Made by a program: the position numbers and the translations under genes
The notes under the pieces: model-generated
The model's input: the letters and a program-made list of their open reading frames with translations, nothing else
Told to the model about the DNA's origin: nothing
The model's database searches: none
Shown: positions 1 through 12,035 of the stretch, piece by piece
Numbering within the stretch: position 1 is the first letter of the stretch
Layout of the letters: every line of letters begins with the position of its first letter
Assembly (NCBI GenBank): GCA_013368325.1
Contig: JAACJK010000001.1
Coordinates: 3,224,001 to 3,288,000 of the forward strand
Reading direction: 5' to 3'
Length of the DNA: 64,000 nucleotides
DNA from: Ephemerocybe angulata
Taxonomy: Eukaryota > Basidiomycota > Agaricomycetes > Agaricales > Psathyrellaceae

Positions 1-1
1 C

Positions 2-112
2 AGACGATTACACGAGGCCCTCCAACGCATTTACTCGGAGCAGATACGCACCTCTCTAGAAAAAAGAGAAGCAGCCTCTTCAGACTGTCGGACGCAAGGC
101 GGATGTGGCTAA
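2..112 (+). CDS. C-terminal tail of an unidentified gene (partial, cut by window edge)
   Basis: An open frame enters from the left edge and stops at TAA (110-112). Its 36 codons read as a charged, probably helical tail (LHEALQRIYSEQIR then LEKREAASS), which looks more like protein than random translation. No domain is visible and the family cannot be named. It could also be a chance open frame, since only about 110 bp are available. Confidence 0.3.
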   Translation, partial: RRLHEALQRIYSEQIRTSLEKREAASSDCRTQGGCG

Positions 113-793
113 ATTGGTGTGATGGTCAGGGTCGAACTTTGGGCGGAGCTTGGGACTCGGGAGGAACCGTTGCTTTGTCTGTAGAAGGTTCTGGGCGCTC
201 GGGATACTTTAGTCACACAAATGCAGAGCGGAAACAAGCAAGTAACATAAGAAATGACATAAGATATGACTGAACCTGTTGGAGGGATTCAACTCACCTC
301 CCTGTAACGTGAACTGTAAGGGTGGCGGAGGGCTGATTCCACTGGGTGGCGCAGTGGAGGCCCACAGTCGTTCAAGATACTTACCTGCATATGATACCAC
401 GATTTCGTCGCCCCGACCGTCGCACTCCTTGCGGACACGGCAGCTGTGGTGTGGTCATCGCGCTCGACAGGTAACAGAGAGGAAGCCCGAGCTGCACGGT
501 GTTAAGCACCATCTTATCTTATCTCGACGTCGGGCTGATCCTGGTAACCGATCTTGCCGAGAACCTCGATATGAAGGGCGCCTAACTAGATGACAAGGGT
601 CAAGTCAAATTTGAAGGAATCTGGTAGTTTCTACGTGCCTCCTCAATCCTTTGCAAGCTATCCCTAGATCACGAGTTCAAAGTTGTTTGCGCGACTTTGT
701 TTTCCCCGCCATATAAACCGAAAGCCATTCGCATTCTGGCACTCTCGCGTTCTTTCCTCTTTTCCTCTCAGACCCAAGCTATCTAGCTGAGCT
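113..793. other. Gene-free stretch with a core promoter at its right end
   Basis: I see no supported gene. Short open frames on both strands have no coding character. The last 80 bp look like a core promoter and leader: a TATA box at 712-717 followed by a pyrimidine-rich tract up to the ATG at 794. Confidence 0.5.
712..717 (+). promoter_or_regulatory. TATA box of the small spliced ORF at 794
   Basis: TATAAA lies 77 bp before an ATG and is followed by a CT-rich leader. This is the usual arrangement in filamentous fungi. Confidence 0.4.
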
Positions 794-1035
794 ATGTCGA
801 CCATTATGCCGTGAGTATTATACCACTACCTTTGGGCATTTCTTGAGGAATGTAGGGTAGCGTCCAAGCCACAGCCATGTCGGGAGTCCTCCACTGATTT
901 TCTGCCCAGGCAGACGAATATATGCGCTCTATTTAAAGAATTGTCAGATTTCGTGAGTCGTAGCTTCACTTTAATAGCTCATAACTCTCTCATAAGCTCC
1001 CTGGCCTTGAGATTCCGGGTGTTTGCTTGGACTAA
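794..1035 (+). CDS. Candidate 32-residue spliced small ORF
   Basis: Three exons (794-810, 910-952, 997-1035) with canonical donors (GTGAGT twice) and AG acceptors join in frame. They give a 32-residue peptide beginning MSTIMPQTNICALFKELSDF and ending in TAA. A TATA box sits 77 bp upstream. There is no signal peptide and no C-terminal CaaX box, so a mating pheromone precursor is unlikely. It may be a real microprotein, an upstream transcript of the Zn2Cys6 gene that starts 240 bp later, or the remnant of a truncated gene. Support is limited to splice signals, promoter layout and frame. Confidence 0.28.
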
Positions 1036-1224
1036 TTACGACGCGTCCGGCGCGTCGCGCGTGTCGCGATCGTGGGAATATTGGCTGATCAAAATTCGGC
1101 CCGAACACAAGTTGCCGACGACGTAATGGATGTACGTTGTCTTCGGCTCCCTCCCAGGAATTCACTCTTGTGCTGCGATCTGACTCCGACAGAACTGCTG
1201 CGACTGCGCACTCGCCAACCTTTC

Positions 1225-1232
1225 TATTTAAA
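1225..1232 (+). promoter_or_regulatory. TATA-like element of the first Zn2Cys6 gene
   Basis: TATTTAAA lies 41 bp before the ATG at 1273. The distance is short for a fungal TATA box, so the assignment is tentative. Confidence 0.35.
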
Positions 1233-1272
1233 CCCCAATCCACCCCCAAATCGTCCAAGCTGTGAACACCCA

Positions 1273-4200
1273 ATGTCCTCAAACGAAGACCTCGACGAAA
1301 ACGACGATTACGAAGAACAGTGGTCTAGCGCTCGAGGAAACGATGATGGAGATTCCGAGGCAGCGGTCAAGAAACGAAAGGTTTCAAGAGCATGTGACGT
1401 CTGTCGAAAGCGAAAGGGTACGTCTGAGAATATTAACCACAGAGGCTAGAGCTCGACTGATTGAGTGGCACAGTTCGATGTGCGTGACCGTTATTCTGCC
1501 GAAAACGGAGACCTCGCCCGCTGAAATCACTGGCTGTAGGCGATTTTGTGCAGTTGCCGTCAGGGAATTTGCAGAAATGTTTGAACTGCTTCTCGTCCAA
1601 GATAGAGTGCAAGTTTACGGAAGTATCAAAGGTGCGCTACATGTGTTGACGCTTTCTAGTATCAATGTAATTGACTTCCTGGTAGCCTAGGAAATCAACG
1701 AAGAAGTATGTGGCTCTGGATTAACTCCCGGTGCTATCGATGCTGAGGTTACCGAAGCTATATGCTTTCATTAGAGGAGAAAGTATCGCGGTCAGAACGA
1801 CTCTTGGAGCTCGTGAGTTTAAAACATGTTGGTCCAATGGGTACCTTGACTCAATTAATTACAGTTATGCCCTGATCCTGGCCGTCGAGAAGAGATGCTC
1901 GAAGAAGACTTCGACTTCGACGACACATCTGTTGCTCACCCAGCAAAGGCTCCTGCCCCACAAATGCTGACTGAGGGAGAGTTCCTGTTGAACGCCATGG
2001 CGAAAGCTTCCGGGGCCGATCACATTGACCTTGCAGTTATGGGAATTCGACGTACGTGCTGTTTCCAGGGTCGTTCTTTCGGCTTATCTTATTTTGAATT
2101 TATAGTACAAATGCTTCGTCGGTATCCTGAAAGCCAAAGTGGCATAAAAGATGACGACAGGCACGAAACGGAAGACGATATAGAGGAAAGCGAGCACCTG
2201 TCCCACTTGACGTACAGCGAGGACTTGCTCAGACCCGCCAATAGCTCCGATAACAACGACAAGTTCAAGTTTTTCCTTGGGAAATCCAGCGCGCGGAACC
2301 TCCTTGCTCATGTGATGGCGACAAAGCAACGGACAAGGGATCAACTCTCGGCCGGTTCAACCCCAGGCAGTACTCCAGGTGACTATGACAAGTCTGGCAA
2401 GATGTTTCCCGGAAATACCTTTCCATTGAACGACATCAATGTTGACGAAAAGCCTGAAATTGACTTCGAAAAATCAGACCGTTATGACACGTTCCTTGGC
2501 AGACGAAGACCGGAGTTTTGGTCGACACCTCCTGTGGGTCCCCATTTCTGCCTTGCGAAATCGGAGCTGAGCATCCTATAGTGGGAGAAAGTCGCATATC
2601 GGGCTCAACGGCTCCTCCAACCCAAACCTCCAGACAATTTCGTCTTCCCTGATCCGCCACTCCTGCAGTCCCTTGTTGACAACTACTTCAACAACACCAA
2701 CGTCGAACTCCCGCTACTTCACAGACCAGCATTTGAAGCGGGCATTGCTGCTGGGCACCATTTGGGGGATCTTAATTTCGGCGCTACAGTGCTTTTGGTT
2801 TGCGCACTGGGCGCACGGTACTCGGATGATCCAAGGGTGCAAATGTCAGTGGTGGAAGCCTTGCAGAGCGGTGCGGATTATACCGTGAACCCGGAGAGGA
2901 GAAAAGTTCTCTCGCGTTACTCGAAAGGCTGGAAGTACTTCAACCAGGCGTATGGGGCCATGAGCACGTACATTTGCCTGACTCCTCCGTCTTTATATGA
3001 CCTTCAAACCTACTGCGTGAGTCCTGTTTTCTTCTTTTTCAAGCCCTATTCTAATTCAGTACGCCTAGCTGGCCGCGGAATTTTTAAGGGGTTCCTCAGT
3101 GCCTCAGGGGTCGTGGAACCTCGTTGGAATTGGAATTCGTCTTGCACAGGAAGTCGGTGCTCACAGAAGGAAGCGTAAGGAAGCAGCTTCAGGCGATCCA
3201 GAACGCATGCGCCAAGATGAACTATGGAAAAGGGCATGCTGGGTGCTGTTCACGCAGGATAGATTTCTCAGTGCGGCGACTGGCAGACCCTGTGCTCTGC
3301 AAGAGGAAGAGTATGAATTCATTGCCTATTCTTCAGACGTCGCGGATCTGATTAGTCGCATCTTCCTAGCTTCGACCTTGAGTTGCCCTGCGAATGTGAC
3401 GATGAGTACTGGGATACACCTAACCCCGCCTATCTCTTCAAGCAACCGAAGGGCAAACCCTCGGTCATCACTGCTTTCTCTTTCACCATACGATTGAACC
3501 AAATTCTGGCTATGGTCCTCAGGGTCATGGTATGTCGAAGGTTTTCTCCTATCAGGCAACTAACTTATAAGCGCGGCTCTAGTATTCAATAAACAAAACG
3601 AGGACGTTCTTCCGAACACCCACCATACCTTGGCAACCACGAATCGTGTCAGAGATTGAGTCAGCGCTGAATGTATGGCTTGATTCTCTTCCACCTCATC
3701 GTACGCGGTCTTTCTTAACGATTGCCCCTCAATGCTAAATAAAGGGCATACAGTGCGCTGGACTCCCGAGCAATCGAATAGAACCTTCCTGATGCAGTCC
3801 GCCTCTCTACATGCGACGTACTATCATCTGCAAATTCTCCTCCATCGACCGTTTATCCAACCCTCGAAAAACAAGATGGAAGCACCGTTCCCATCCTTGG
3901 AAATCTGCACTAACGCGGCGAGATCGATCGTACACATTGCTCAGACATTGTTGGACAAAGTCGGGGAGATACCAAGTACCTTGCCTGTGAGTTCTCCCGT
4001 TTCTATAGCCGCGATGTTTGCCTCATAACTCTACCATAGTTTTATGTGATCACTTCCGGCCTTATACTCCTCCTAAAGATGTGGAACAAGTGCCGACAAG
4101 GGCAGGGATTGGAGCAGACGCATAAAAAATATATGGAGGACGTGAACCGCTGCTTCCCGATTCTCAAAGTCGCCGAGGAGCGGTGGTTCATGGCGGGAAA

Positions 4201-5206
4201 ATTGGGGTAAGCGGTGACCGTACAACTGAGCGTTTGAAAGTTCAATATTGACTATATGCTATCAGGGATTTACTTCGCGGGATGGCAGCTGTCAGGACGC
4301 AATCGGTACCCTACCCTGAACCTCAGTCCAACCCCCTGGGTCAGAGGAATGCGGACATGAATTATTGGCAGACTGTGTCGATGGGCGGTTCTGGCAAGGG
4401 GAAGGAAGCAACACCCACTTCTAACCAGCTCGCGGGCTCAACAACCCCTACATTGTATCCTATGTCACCATTCGCTTCTTCGAACTCGGCATCGCCTCAA
4501 ACTAACGAAGGATTTTTTGGGCGAGAAAAGGCGACCCATCCCCTTCCCCACCCACCGCCCGCGACATTGTCATCGTTCTCAGCATCCACCAGCGCCCAGG
4601 GTGCTCCAGGAAACCGCAGCTCCGCGCGGGAACCTATACCTGATGCTTATGATAGCGATACCGCGACTTCCGCAGGTTCTGAATGGTCCATGTTCGCGTC
4701 GGCTCCCAGCGAACCACCACAGCAGCCTTCGATGTTCCAGCAAAATCAGCCATCTTATCACCAGGCGCAGTACGCAGCTGGTTGGGATCAAAGCACCTCC
4801 GATTCATCCCAACAGCACTTCGCCACCGGGCAGCATCCGTTGACGGGAGACTTCGGCATGCAGGGAGGAGAACTCACCTTCCCAGACGGGTCTTCCATTT
4901 TCCCTGGGTTCCCTGGGTTCTCTGACAACGGGAATGCGGGCGTTCTGGACGACTTTGATATGAGCAGCTCGATTATTCCACCTGCACTATGGCAAACGGG
5001 TGTTAATGGGGAAAATGTGCAGTGAGTGCCAGGCAGTGCGGATCTTTGGGGTTTGAAGCTAATACGTTTTGCGGCGATGTAGGTTCGACGATTGGGGCTC
5101 GTATCTGACAGGGATTGCAGATCTGACGAGCCTGTATGACACCATGGACTTCACATTCTCCGCGCCCCAACAACCTTCCCCCTCGGGTTCTGTCCCTTTT
5201 TCCTAG
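1273..5206 (+). CDS. Zn2Cys6 transcription factor with fungal-trans domain (paralogue A)
   Basis: Predicted nuclear DNA-binding regulator. After an acidic N-terminus (MSSNEDLDENDDYEEQ) comes a binuclear zinc cluster assembled over three exons: RACDVCRKRK, then a 6-nt exon (1474-1479) completing V-R-C, then an exon with the remaining cysteines (KCLNCFSSKIECKF). A short coiled coil follows (EEKVSRSERLLEL). The middle homology region, PF04082-like, has the typical blocks ELPLLHRPAFE, LLVCALGARYSDDPR, SLYDLQTYC, GIRLAQEVGAHRRKR, RFLSAATGRPCALQEE and LQILLHRPFI. The C-terminus is Ser/Pro/Gln-rich and ends WGSYLTGIADLTSLYD near the TAG at 5204. The linker after the zinc cluster is odd. The paralogue has KRGPPKGYVESLE, but here the equivalent bases are one base out of frame. 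An open path exists using an intron at 1731-1774, giving a different linker. Tandem paralogue of the gene at 6162. Target genes are unknown. Confidence 0.83.
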
Positions 5207-5410
5207 CGGTGGGAAATGACAGTACGTTCAGCTGTGTTTCTTTTCCTAGATGTGCTCCATTATACGGCTTTCGCTTTGCTTTCTTTTGTTCTCAAGGATA
5301 TATTTATTAGATTGTATTTATTGGGTTTATTTCACGGTCGAGTCATTTAACTTCCCTTCACATTCCGGCTCTTCGCATCCGTTCTGAATATGCCCTCCCG
5401 AGTCACATTC

Positions 5411-5437
5411 ATCAGAGTTCATCAGAGTTCATCAGAG
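5411..5437 (+). repeat. Short tandem repeat, 10-bp unit
   Basis: The unit ATCAGAGTTC occurs twice and then a third time partially (ATCAGAG). It is a microsatellite-like tract in an intergenic region. Confidence 0.7.
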
Positions 5438-6063
5438 GGCGCTTCTACAGAACACTGGGGTGGGCTGGGGTGGGTCAGATGTAACAGGAACATGGGTGCC
5501 TTGGGGTTACGATATGCCGGTGGTCGGAACAACCGCGACTCAATGGGTTGGGCCTTGAGGCAGGGCATGCTGCGACCGCAGTAACCTCAGAGAAGAATCT
5601 GACTCGAAGAAGCGCCCGACGCGAGCGTCGATCACTGCTCGTAAGCCAACGATTTCTATCATGCCAATGCTCACAAGTTTGCTGTATCAACGTTTCAATG
5701 AAGCCTCTTAATGTGTTGTCCTTCGAGGCCTTTTGTTCACCAAGACTTCTTGTATTCTCGTGAATCCTTGTCTCGATATTGACAGCTATCCAGCAATTTA
5801 TTCCTGGACCCCATTGTCATATGCATGAAAACCGTGCGTCCGAGGATTGGCAATGTGCTTCTGCCTTTGAATTATGCCGTGATCCCCCCTGGCGCAGCCA
5901 TTGCTTCAGTTGCCACATTTCTCAGCGCTGAACTTCTTCGGGCATTCAAAGTAACCAAGTTGGGTGAACTTGACTCTCATCGCGACAATGGTTTTGAGCT
6001 TGGCGGCAGAGCCGGGCGCAGGGACGGACGTGGCGTAAGATGCCGCGAACTGATCCCGATCCC

Positions 6064-6070
6064 TATAAAT
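6064..6070 (+). promoter_or_regulatory. TATA box of the second Zn2Cys6 gene
   Basis: TATAAAT lies 98 bp upstream of the ATG at 6162, with a pyrimidine-rich leader between them. Confidence 0.5.
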
Positions 6071-6161
6071 GTCAAAAAGGAAACAAACGATGTGATTAGC
6101 CTTCTCGTGGCTCCGCCACCTTCCTTGCTCTCTTGCATTCAAGCATCCCTTCTCTTGCTCC

Positions 6162-9100
6162 ATGTCGTCGAACGAGGATGACTACAATGACCACGAAAAC
6201 GGGTCAAGCTCTGCCCAAAGCCTGAAGAAACGCAGAATACAGAGAGCATGTGATATCTGTCGCAGGAAGAAGAGTCCGTCTTTCTACCACTGCTGTGGAA
6301 AACATCCTTGTTTCTGACCAAGTGTACAGTTCGGTGTACGTCGCTTAAGATATGGCTCGCTGTACGGAGTGTGCTTAAGCGCCCGATGTTAATGCAGGCG
6401 ATGGTGTACAAATGCCTGGAAATAGATGCTCGAATTGTATCGCATATAGCTTTGATTGCTCGTACATCGAGGCGGCCAAGGTTAGTTATGATACGACATC
6501 TGTTTAGTATTTTCCTGCCCAGAGTACTGATGAACCTCTCAGAAACGCGGCCCACCGAAAGGGTACGTGCCATTACACCTTCCATTGGATGATTGGGCTG
6601 ATGAGTAGAGAAGATATGTGGAAAGCTTGGAGACGCGACTGGAGAAGCTAGAGAAACTCCTACGGCGGGTGCGCACATACACTCTTTTTAACGGATCTTG
6701 CTCAATTGCTACCTGTTTCCATGGTAGCTTTGCCCAGACGACAACCTCCTGCGAGAACTCGACTCCACCCTTGACCATCCAAACCCGGGCGCTAGTTCAA
6801 ACAGTGTCTTCTCCGCTGGCCGAACGGCGGCGGCAGTAGCCCTCGCCAAAGGCTCACAAGGAATGGCAGCGCTGGAAGACGCTGTAGTCCATGAGGAAGA
6901 CAACGCGCACCTTATTCTTGCCGACAACCTCAAGCAACTGTCCCTCGACCCAGTCGATTACCGTTTCTTCGGAAAGTCCAGCGGCGCCATGCTCATCCAA
7001 ACCGCTATCGAGCTGAAGAACGAGTACACTGGGAGTGACCATGATATCAGGAAAACTCAGGATGTCCTGGGGACGAAGCGCGAGGAGTTTTGGTCACCCC
7101 ATCCGGTATGCATTGTGTAATTGTGACCGTTCATGACTGGGCTCTGACAGCAGGGACGCAGTGGGAACGGAATACCTCGAAACACAAGAACGTCAACTAC
7201 ACTTTCCCGGAACCCGATCTCGTCACCGCCCTCATTGACATATACTTCCAGCATGTCAATCTGTATCTCCCCCTTTTACACCGGCCCACCTTCGAAAAGC
7301 TGGTCGCAGATGGATGCCACTACGAGAATGATAGCTTCGCGTCGACCTTGCTGCTAGTCTGTGCTATCGGTGCTCGGTTCTCTGACGATCCTCGTGTTCT
7401 GCTGGACGGAGAGCCAAGTTCGCATTCGGCTGGCTGGAAGTGGTTCGAACAGGTTCAGATGGTAAAGAAGTCCTTGCTTGCCCCTCCATCGCTTTACGAC
7501 CTACAGTTCTACTGTGTAAGTACCGCTCCTTACAAGCACTTGTGCTTTCTGACTGGGATTTGTAGCTGTCTGTTCAATTTCTTCAAGGTTCATCTGCACC
7601 CCAGTCCTGTTGGACTATGGTTGGCATCGGTATCCGATTAGCTCAGGATGTAGGTGCCCATAGGAGAAAGAGTCGGGGAGGGGTTATTACGGCTGAAGAC
7701 GAGCTATGGAAGCGGGCGTTCTGGTATGTCCTTTTAGCGTTGCCTTTTATGATGATCGATTCTGAAAGGTATTGAAGGATGTTAGTCTGCATGGATCGCA
7801 TGGTCAGTGCAGCGCTGGGACGGCCCTGCGCCATTCAAGATGAAGATTTTGATCTTGAGATGCCGATTGAGTGTGACGATGAATATTGGGATCATCCTGA
7901 CCCAGAGCAGCGGTGGAAACAGCCTCCTGGGAAGCCTTCGCTCATCACCGCATTCATCCTGTACCTCAAACTGAACCAAGTGCTGGCCTTTTCGCTCAGA
8001 ACTATCGTAAGTTGCGCAGACTAGGAAGGTGGCGATTCGCTGACAGTTGAACAGTATTCGATCAACAAATCGAAAATCTTGCTTGGCTTCGTTGGCCAGC
8101 AATGGGAGCAACATATCGTGGCTGAGTTGGATTCTGCGCTCAATAAGTGGGTAGATTCTGTGCCTGACCATCGTGAGTGCACCTATTTCTCGAGCACGCG
8201 GAAAGATGTTAACTAGTGCCTGTGCAGTGCGTTGGGACCCCAATCGAGAAGACTTTAACTTCTTCAATCAATCCGTTGTCCTTTATGCCGCTTACTATCA
8301 CATACAAATCCTCATTCACCGTCCCTTCATCCCTTCCTTAAGCAAGCCTTCCCCGCTGTCCTTCCCATCGTTAGCTATCTGCACCAACGCGGCCCGGTCT
8401 TGCAGTCATGTAGTTGACATGATGCTCCGACACAATCCCCTTCCTCCCCCGCTAGTCCAGGTATGTTTCTGCTCTCTTTATATGCTCGACACGAAGAACT
8501 AAACGCGTGGATCAGATGGCGGTCTTCACTTCTGGTATCGTTTTGTTGCTCAGCATATGGGGTGGAAAACGGTCTGGTCTATCTACCGACCCGAACAAAG
8601 AAATGGCCGATGTTCACAAATGCATGCGCGTTTTACGGTCGTGTGAAAAGCGATGGCACTCTGCTGGTCGGCTCTGGTAAGAGTCTCTTCTTCTTTACTA
8701 TTAGCGTGGCTAGTGAGTGCTTACAATCGTGCAGGGATATCCTCTACGAACTCGCCTCTGTTGGAGATTTACCCCTTCCGCAACCAAGCCCCCCTACGAC
8801 CCAGAAACGCGAACGCGAGGGCGAAGAGGAGACCCCCTCAACTTCTCCAGAAGTCAAGCAGGACCTATCGCTACCCGATGGGCCTCGGCAGATCGCTGGG
8901 TCTAAGAGGGTGACGAACGTTTCGCAGCAGCGTCTGCTCCATGGACCGGTTGCATCCGCCCCGGTGCAAGTGCACGACATCGATCATCCCCAGCCCATGC
9001 AAGTTCAGCGGGCTTCGGACGTTGGAGCCGCCCTTAATTCGCAGCAGCAACAATACTTCACCCTTCCAGTCTACAGTGACGAGCTTGGACGCCTTCCGCT

Positions 9101-10000
9101 TCACGGCCAAATCGAGTTTTCATCTCCACAGCAGGGTATGAACCAACAGCAGCAGTATTGGTACGGCGGAAGTCAACCAGGACCGAGCGGTTCAAACCCT
9201 ATACCGACACACAGTAATGTGAACGTCAATGTGAACATTAACGTCAGCAACAGCCCGGCAGAGACCATCTCCATTCCTTTGACTCCTGGAGGTCGACCGG
9301 TATCGAGTGCGCATCGCCGCTCCGTGGATGGGAATATGCAGGGATACGAGCACCACCCTGGCGGAATGACTGGTCCCGGAATGTCGGGGTCGCCGCCTGG
9401 GTTCGGCATAGATAGCGGAGCTCAGCATGGGATGTACAACGAACTTATCTCGTATCCTTCTGGATCGTCATCACGCGCTATGGGGCCTCCGAGAAACCCT
9501 CCACCAGCACATCTTCACCGTGCTGGCCCAGATGGTCATTATCTTGGCATGGGACCCCCACAGCAACAACATCCTCACTCTGGCGGGCCCCATCCGTACC
9601 AGCAGGGAATGCAACCTCCAGGACCACCACCCACGATGCGGTATCCGGGTCAGCAACACCCGCAGGGTCCTCGGGCGGGGAATCCACAGAACTTCGTAGA
9701 CAACGATACGATGGCGATGTGGTCCAATGCTCCCACTGGATTTGAGTACGTCTCGCAGCTCGTGTCACACACTCACAACAGTTTCTAACGATATTCTCCT
9801 ACAGGCTGGATGAGTGGGGCTCTTACCTTATGAACGTCAGTGAACTCACGCAAGGAAGTCACGTTCAGCCGCATGGGGAGGAGGCGAGAGACTCGAATAG
9901 TGCGACATCCACTGGTAGTATCGCTGGAGGTCAAGGGGCACAGGGGGGACCTCCTTTCCAGCAACGTGGGCATGGACAATCCAACGGTGACCGTCTGTAG
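6162..10000 (+). CDS. Zn2Cys6 transcription factor with fungal-trans domain (paralogue B)
   Basis: Nuclear regulator of the same family and layout as the gene at 1273. It starts MSSNEDDYNDHENGSSS. The zinc cluster RACDICRRKK-IRCDG..MPGNRCSNCIAYSFDC is again split by introns and needs a 6-nt exon (TTCGGT, about 6331-6336) between two introns. The linker KRGPPKGYVESLETRLEKLE forms the usual dimerising coiled coil. The fungal-trans region shows NLYLPLLHRPTFEKL, LLLVCAIGARFSDDPR, SLYDLQFYC, RMVSAALGRPCAIQDED and IQILIHRPFIPS. The long C-terminal part is rich in Gln, Pro and Gly, as in activation regions, and ends with a WGSYLM motif also seen in paralogue A. The stop is TAG at 9998-10000. The framework is intact, so it should be functional. 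The binding site cannot be deduced from sequence. It lies next to a reductase/GST/P450 group, which it might regulate, but that is inference. Confidence 0.87.
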
Positions 10001-10662
10001 ATTTCTGAAATTCTCCCATTCTCAGGGCGAACAATGTATTCCTGACTCTTTGCCGCATCTGGGTCCTCTGTTACGGACATGGCTTGGTATACTTCTAATG
10101 TTCTCAACATCTCTGTAATTCTTCTGCTCTATCTCTTGTTCTCGCTATAGACATTATGTAGATAGTTTTTGCTAGTGTGTCTCGTGCGCTGTGCGAGGTC
10201 AACGCGCCTAGGATCAAATGACTGACAACATTTTCGGCTGATTTCCTTCCAGCCGAGACCGTGACGCCCGCAGCCCGCGGCTTCGCAAATTCTGACGATC
10301 ATTTGCTCTCTTGCTTGTCCTTAATCTGCTACGCCCCGAAAATCTCACAAAGCCTTCAGCGAACGAGTGAATTCAATAGCTTCTCGCTGGTTTCGTTATG
10401 ACAAAGGACCCCAAGAATTTCCGAGGTCACGGTGCTTGGTCATTGCGCGGGGGCCTTATACTGGTATCTCTCCCCTGTTATATGCCATAGGCAGAGGCAT
10501 TACTCATTCAGCATGTGCTGATGGAGGCTTGACCTCGAATGACGCTACCCACTGCACCCGTCGACTGCCTATAAAGCGAGGTTGAGCAGGCTTGATAGCT
10601 TCAACATCACAACAAGAACCTCCTTCCAGCGCACCATCACCACTGCTCTCAGACGAAAAGCA
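10001..10662. other. Intergenic region and promoter of the reductase gene
   Basis: Contains the 3' flank of the Zn2Cys6 gene and an upstream region ending in a TATA box at 10570. No other gene is seen. Confidence 0.5.
10570..10576 (+). promoter_or_regulatory. TATA box of the reductase gene
   Basis: TATAAAG lies 93 bp before the ATG at 10663, a normal spacing for this genome. Confidence 0.55.
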
Positions 10663-11975
10663 ATGTCTCCCGAAACTCAAACCGCTCTTCCGCTTAATGC
10701 CAAGTTCGGAGATTTTGTCCTCGACACTATCCCTGTTCCCAGCCCAGGCAGAGAGGAAGTCCTGGTCAAGGTCACCTCAGCTGCTTTGAACCCCGTTGAT
10801 TGGAAGATCCAAAAGTACGGATGGTGGATAGAGAAGTACCCAAGCGTTTTTGGGACGGATCTAGCTGGTGAAATTGTGAGGTTGGGAGAGGGAGTCTCTA
10901 CCTTTGAAATCGGCGATAAAGTGTAGGTACAGCCGCTTCCACGACCGCAACGAGATGAGCTAATCATTCACCCGCCATGAAGGTTCTTCCAGGGGTCTTA
11001 TGGGCAGAGCGAGTATAATGGCTTCCAGCAATACGCACTGGCCGATATCCATACCATCGCGAAGGTGTGCAACGGCAATCCTTCGGAAGCGGGACTTGCG
11101 ATCGAACTAACGTTGCCTTCCTAATCCACAGATCCCGTCGAATGTTAGCGTTGATGAAGCAGCGACTATTCCTGTCACCATCACTGCTGCATATGTTGCA
11201 TTCTATAGCTCTAAACCGAATGGCTTGGGCCTCAAAGCTCCGGTCGTGCCAGGAGGGAAGGGGAAATATTCCGGCACCCCAGTTGTCGTCCTCGGAGGCG
11301 CATCTTCCGTGGGCCAGTTCGGTGAGTGCTTCCCCGTGATGCCATTCTTCTGTGTGATGTCGCTTACATGGACCTTGCCGTACTCCCTAGCGATCCAACT
11401 AGCCAAGCTGTCTGGCTTCAGCCCAATCATCACGACAGCGTCTCTGAAGCACGAGGAGTTCCTCAAATCTCTTGGGGCCACTGATGTGGTGGACCGTAAC
11501 GTTCCACCGACGAAGGAGAATATTCAGAAGCTCTCGGAAAAGCCAGTAGAAATCGTTTTCGACTCGATCGCCAGCTCTCAGACTCAAGAGGATGGCCTCA
11601 ACATCTTGGGATCCGGCGGAGAATTGGTCACTGTCCTTGAGATCGAGGAGCGCCTGTTGAAGAAAGCAGCAGCGCAGAACACCGAGATGGTTCATGCTCT
11701 AGGCCTCAAGACACTACCTTTCCATGTGGAGCTCCTTCGGGAATTCTGGGCGCACGCAACGGAGCTTCTGGAGTCTGGTGACATCAAAGTAAGCTTCTTC
11801 ACTTCGTTGCTCGACAGCCCGGAGAAATCTTATTGACCATCGCATTGTTCTTCAGCCAAACAGGGTAGAAGTGCTGCCGAACGGTTTGAAGGCAGTCACA
11901 GGAGGGCTCGAACGGCTATTCAACAACAAGGTCTCGGGAGTGAAGCTGGTCGTGCGGCCTCAAGAAAGCGCGTAA
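10663..11975 (+). CDS. Medium-chain dehydrogenase/reductase (enoyl reductase / quinone oxidoreductase type)
   Basis: NAD(P)H-dependent oxidoreductase of the MDR superfamily, probably cytosolic. Five exons (10663-10922, 10983-11064, 11132-11321, 11391-11788, 11856-11975) join in frame. The N-terminal GroES-like domain carries VTSAALNPVDWKIQ and the FGTDLAGEIV block. The Rossmann domain has the nucleotide-binding loop VVVLGGASSVGQFAIQLAK, followed by GATDVVDR. Zinc-ligand residues of classical alcohol dehydrogenases are not evident, so it belongs with the zinc-free group that includes ToxD/LovC-like trans-enoyl reductases and quinone reductases. An upstream in-frame TTG is not a credible start. 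The ATG used begins MSPETQTALPLN. Its neighbours are two GSTs and a P450, which suggests reduction of activated double bonds in xenobiotic or secondary metabolism. The substrate is unknown. Confidence 0.88.
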
Positions 11976-12035
11976 AAGATGGAAACGGGTAGCTTTATAC
12001 ACCATAGAAACGATCCAGCCTTATCCTTGCACCTT

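Larger units (their letters stand above)
5207..6161. other. Intergenic region between the two Zn2Cys6 genes
   Basis: Holds the 3' end of paralogue A, a short tandem repeat near 5411 and the promoter of paralogue B. No gene is supported. Confidence 0.5.
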
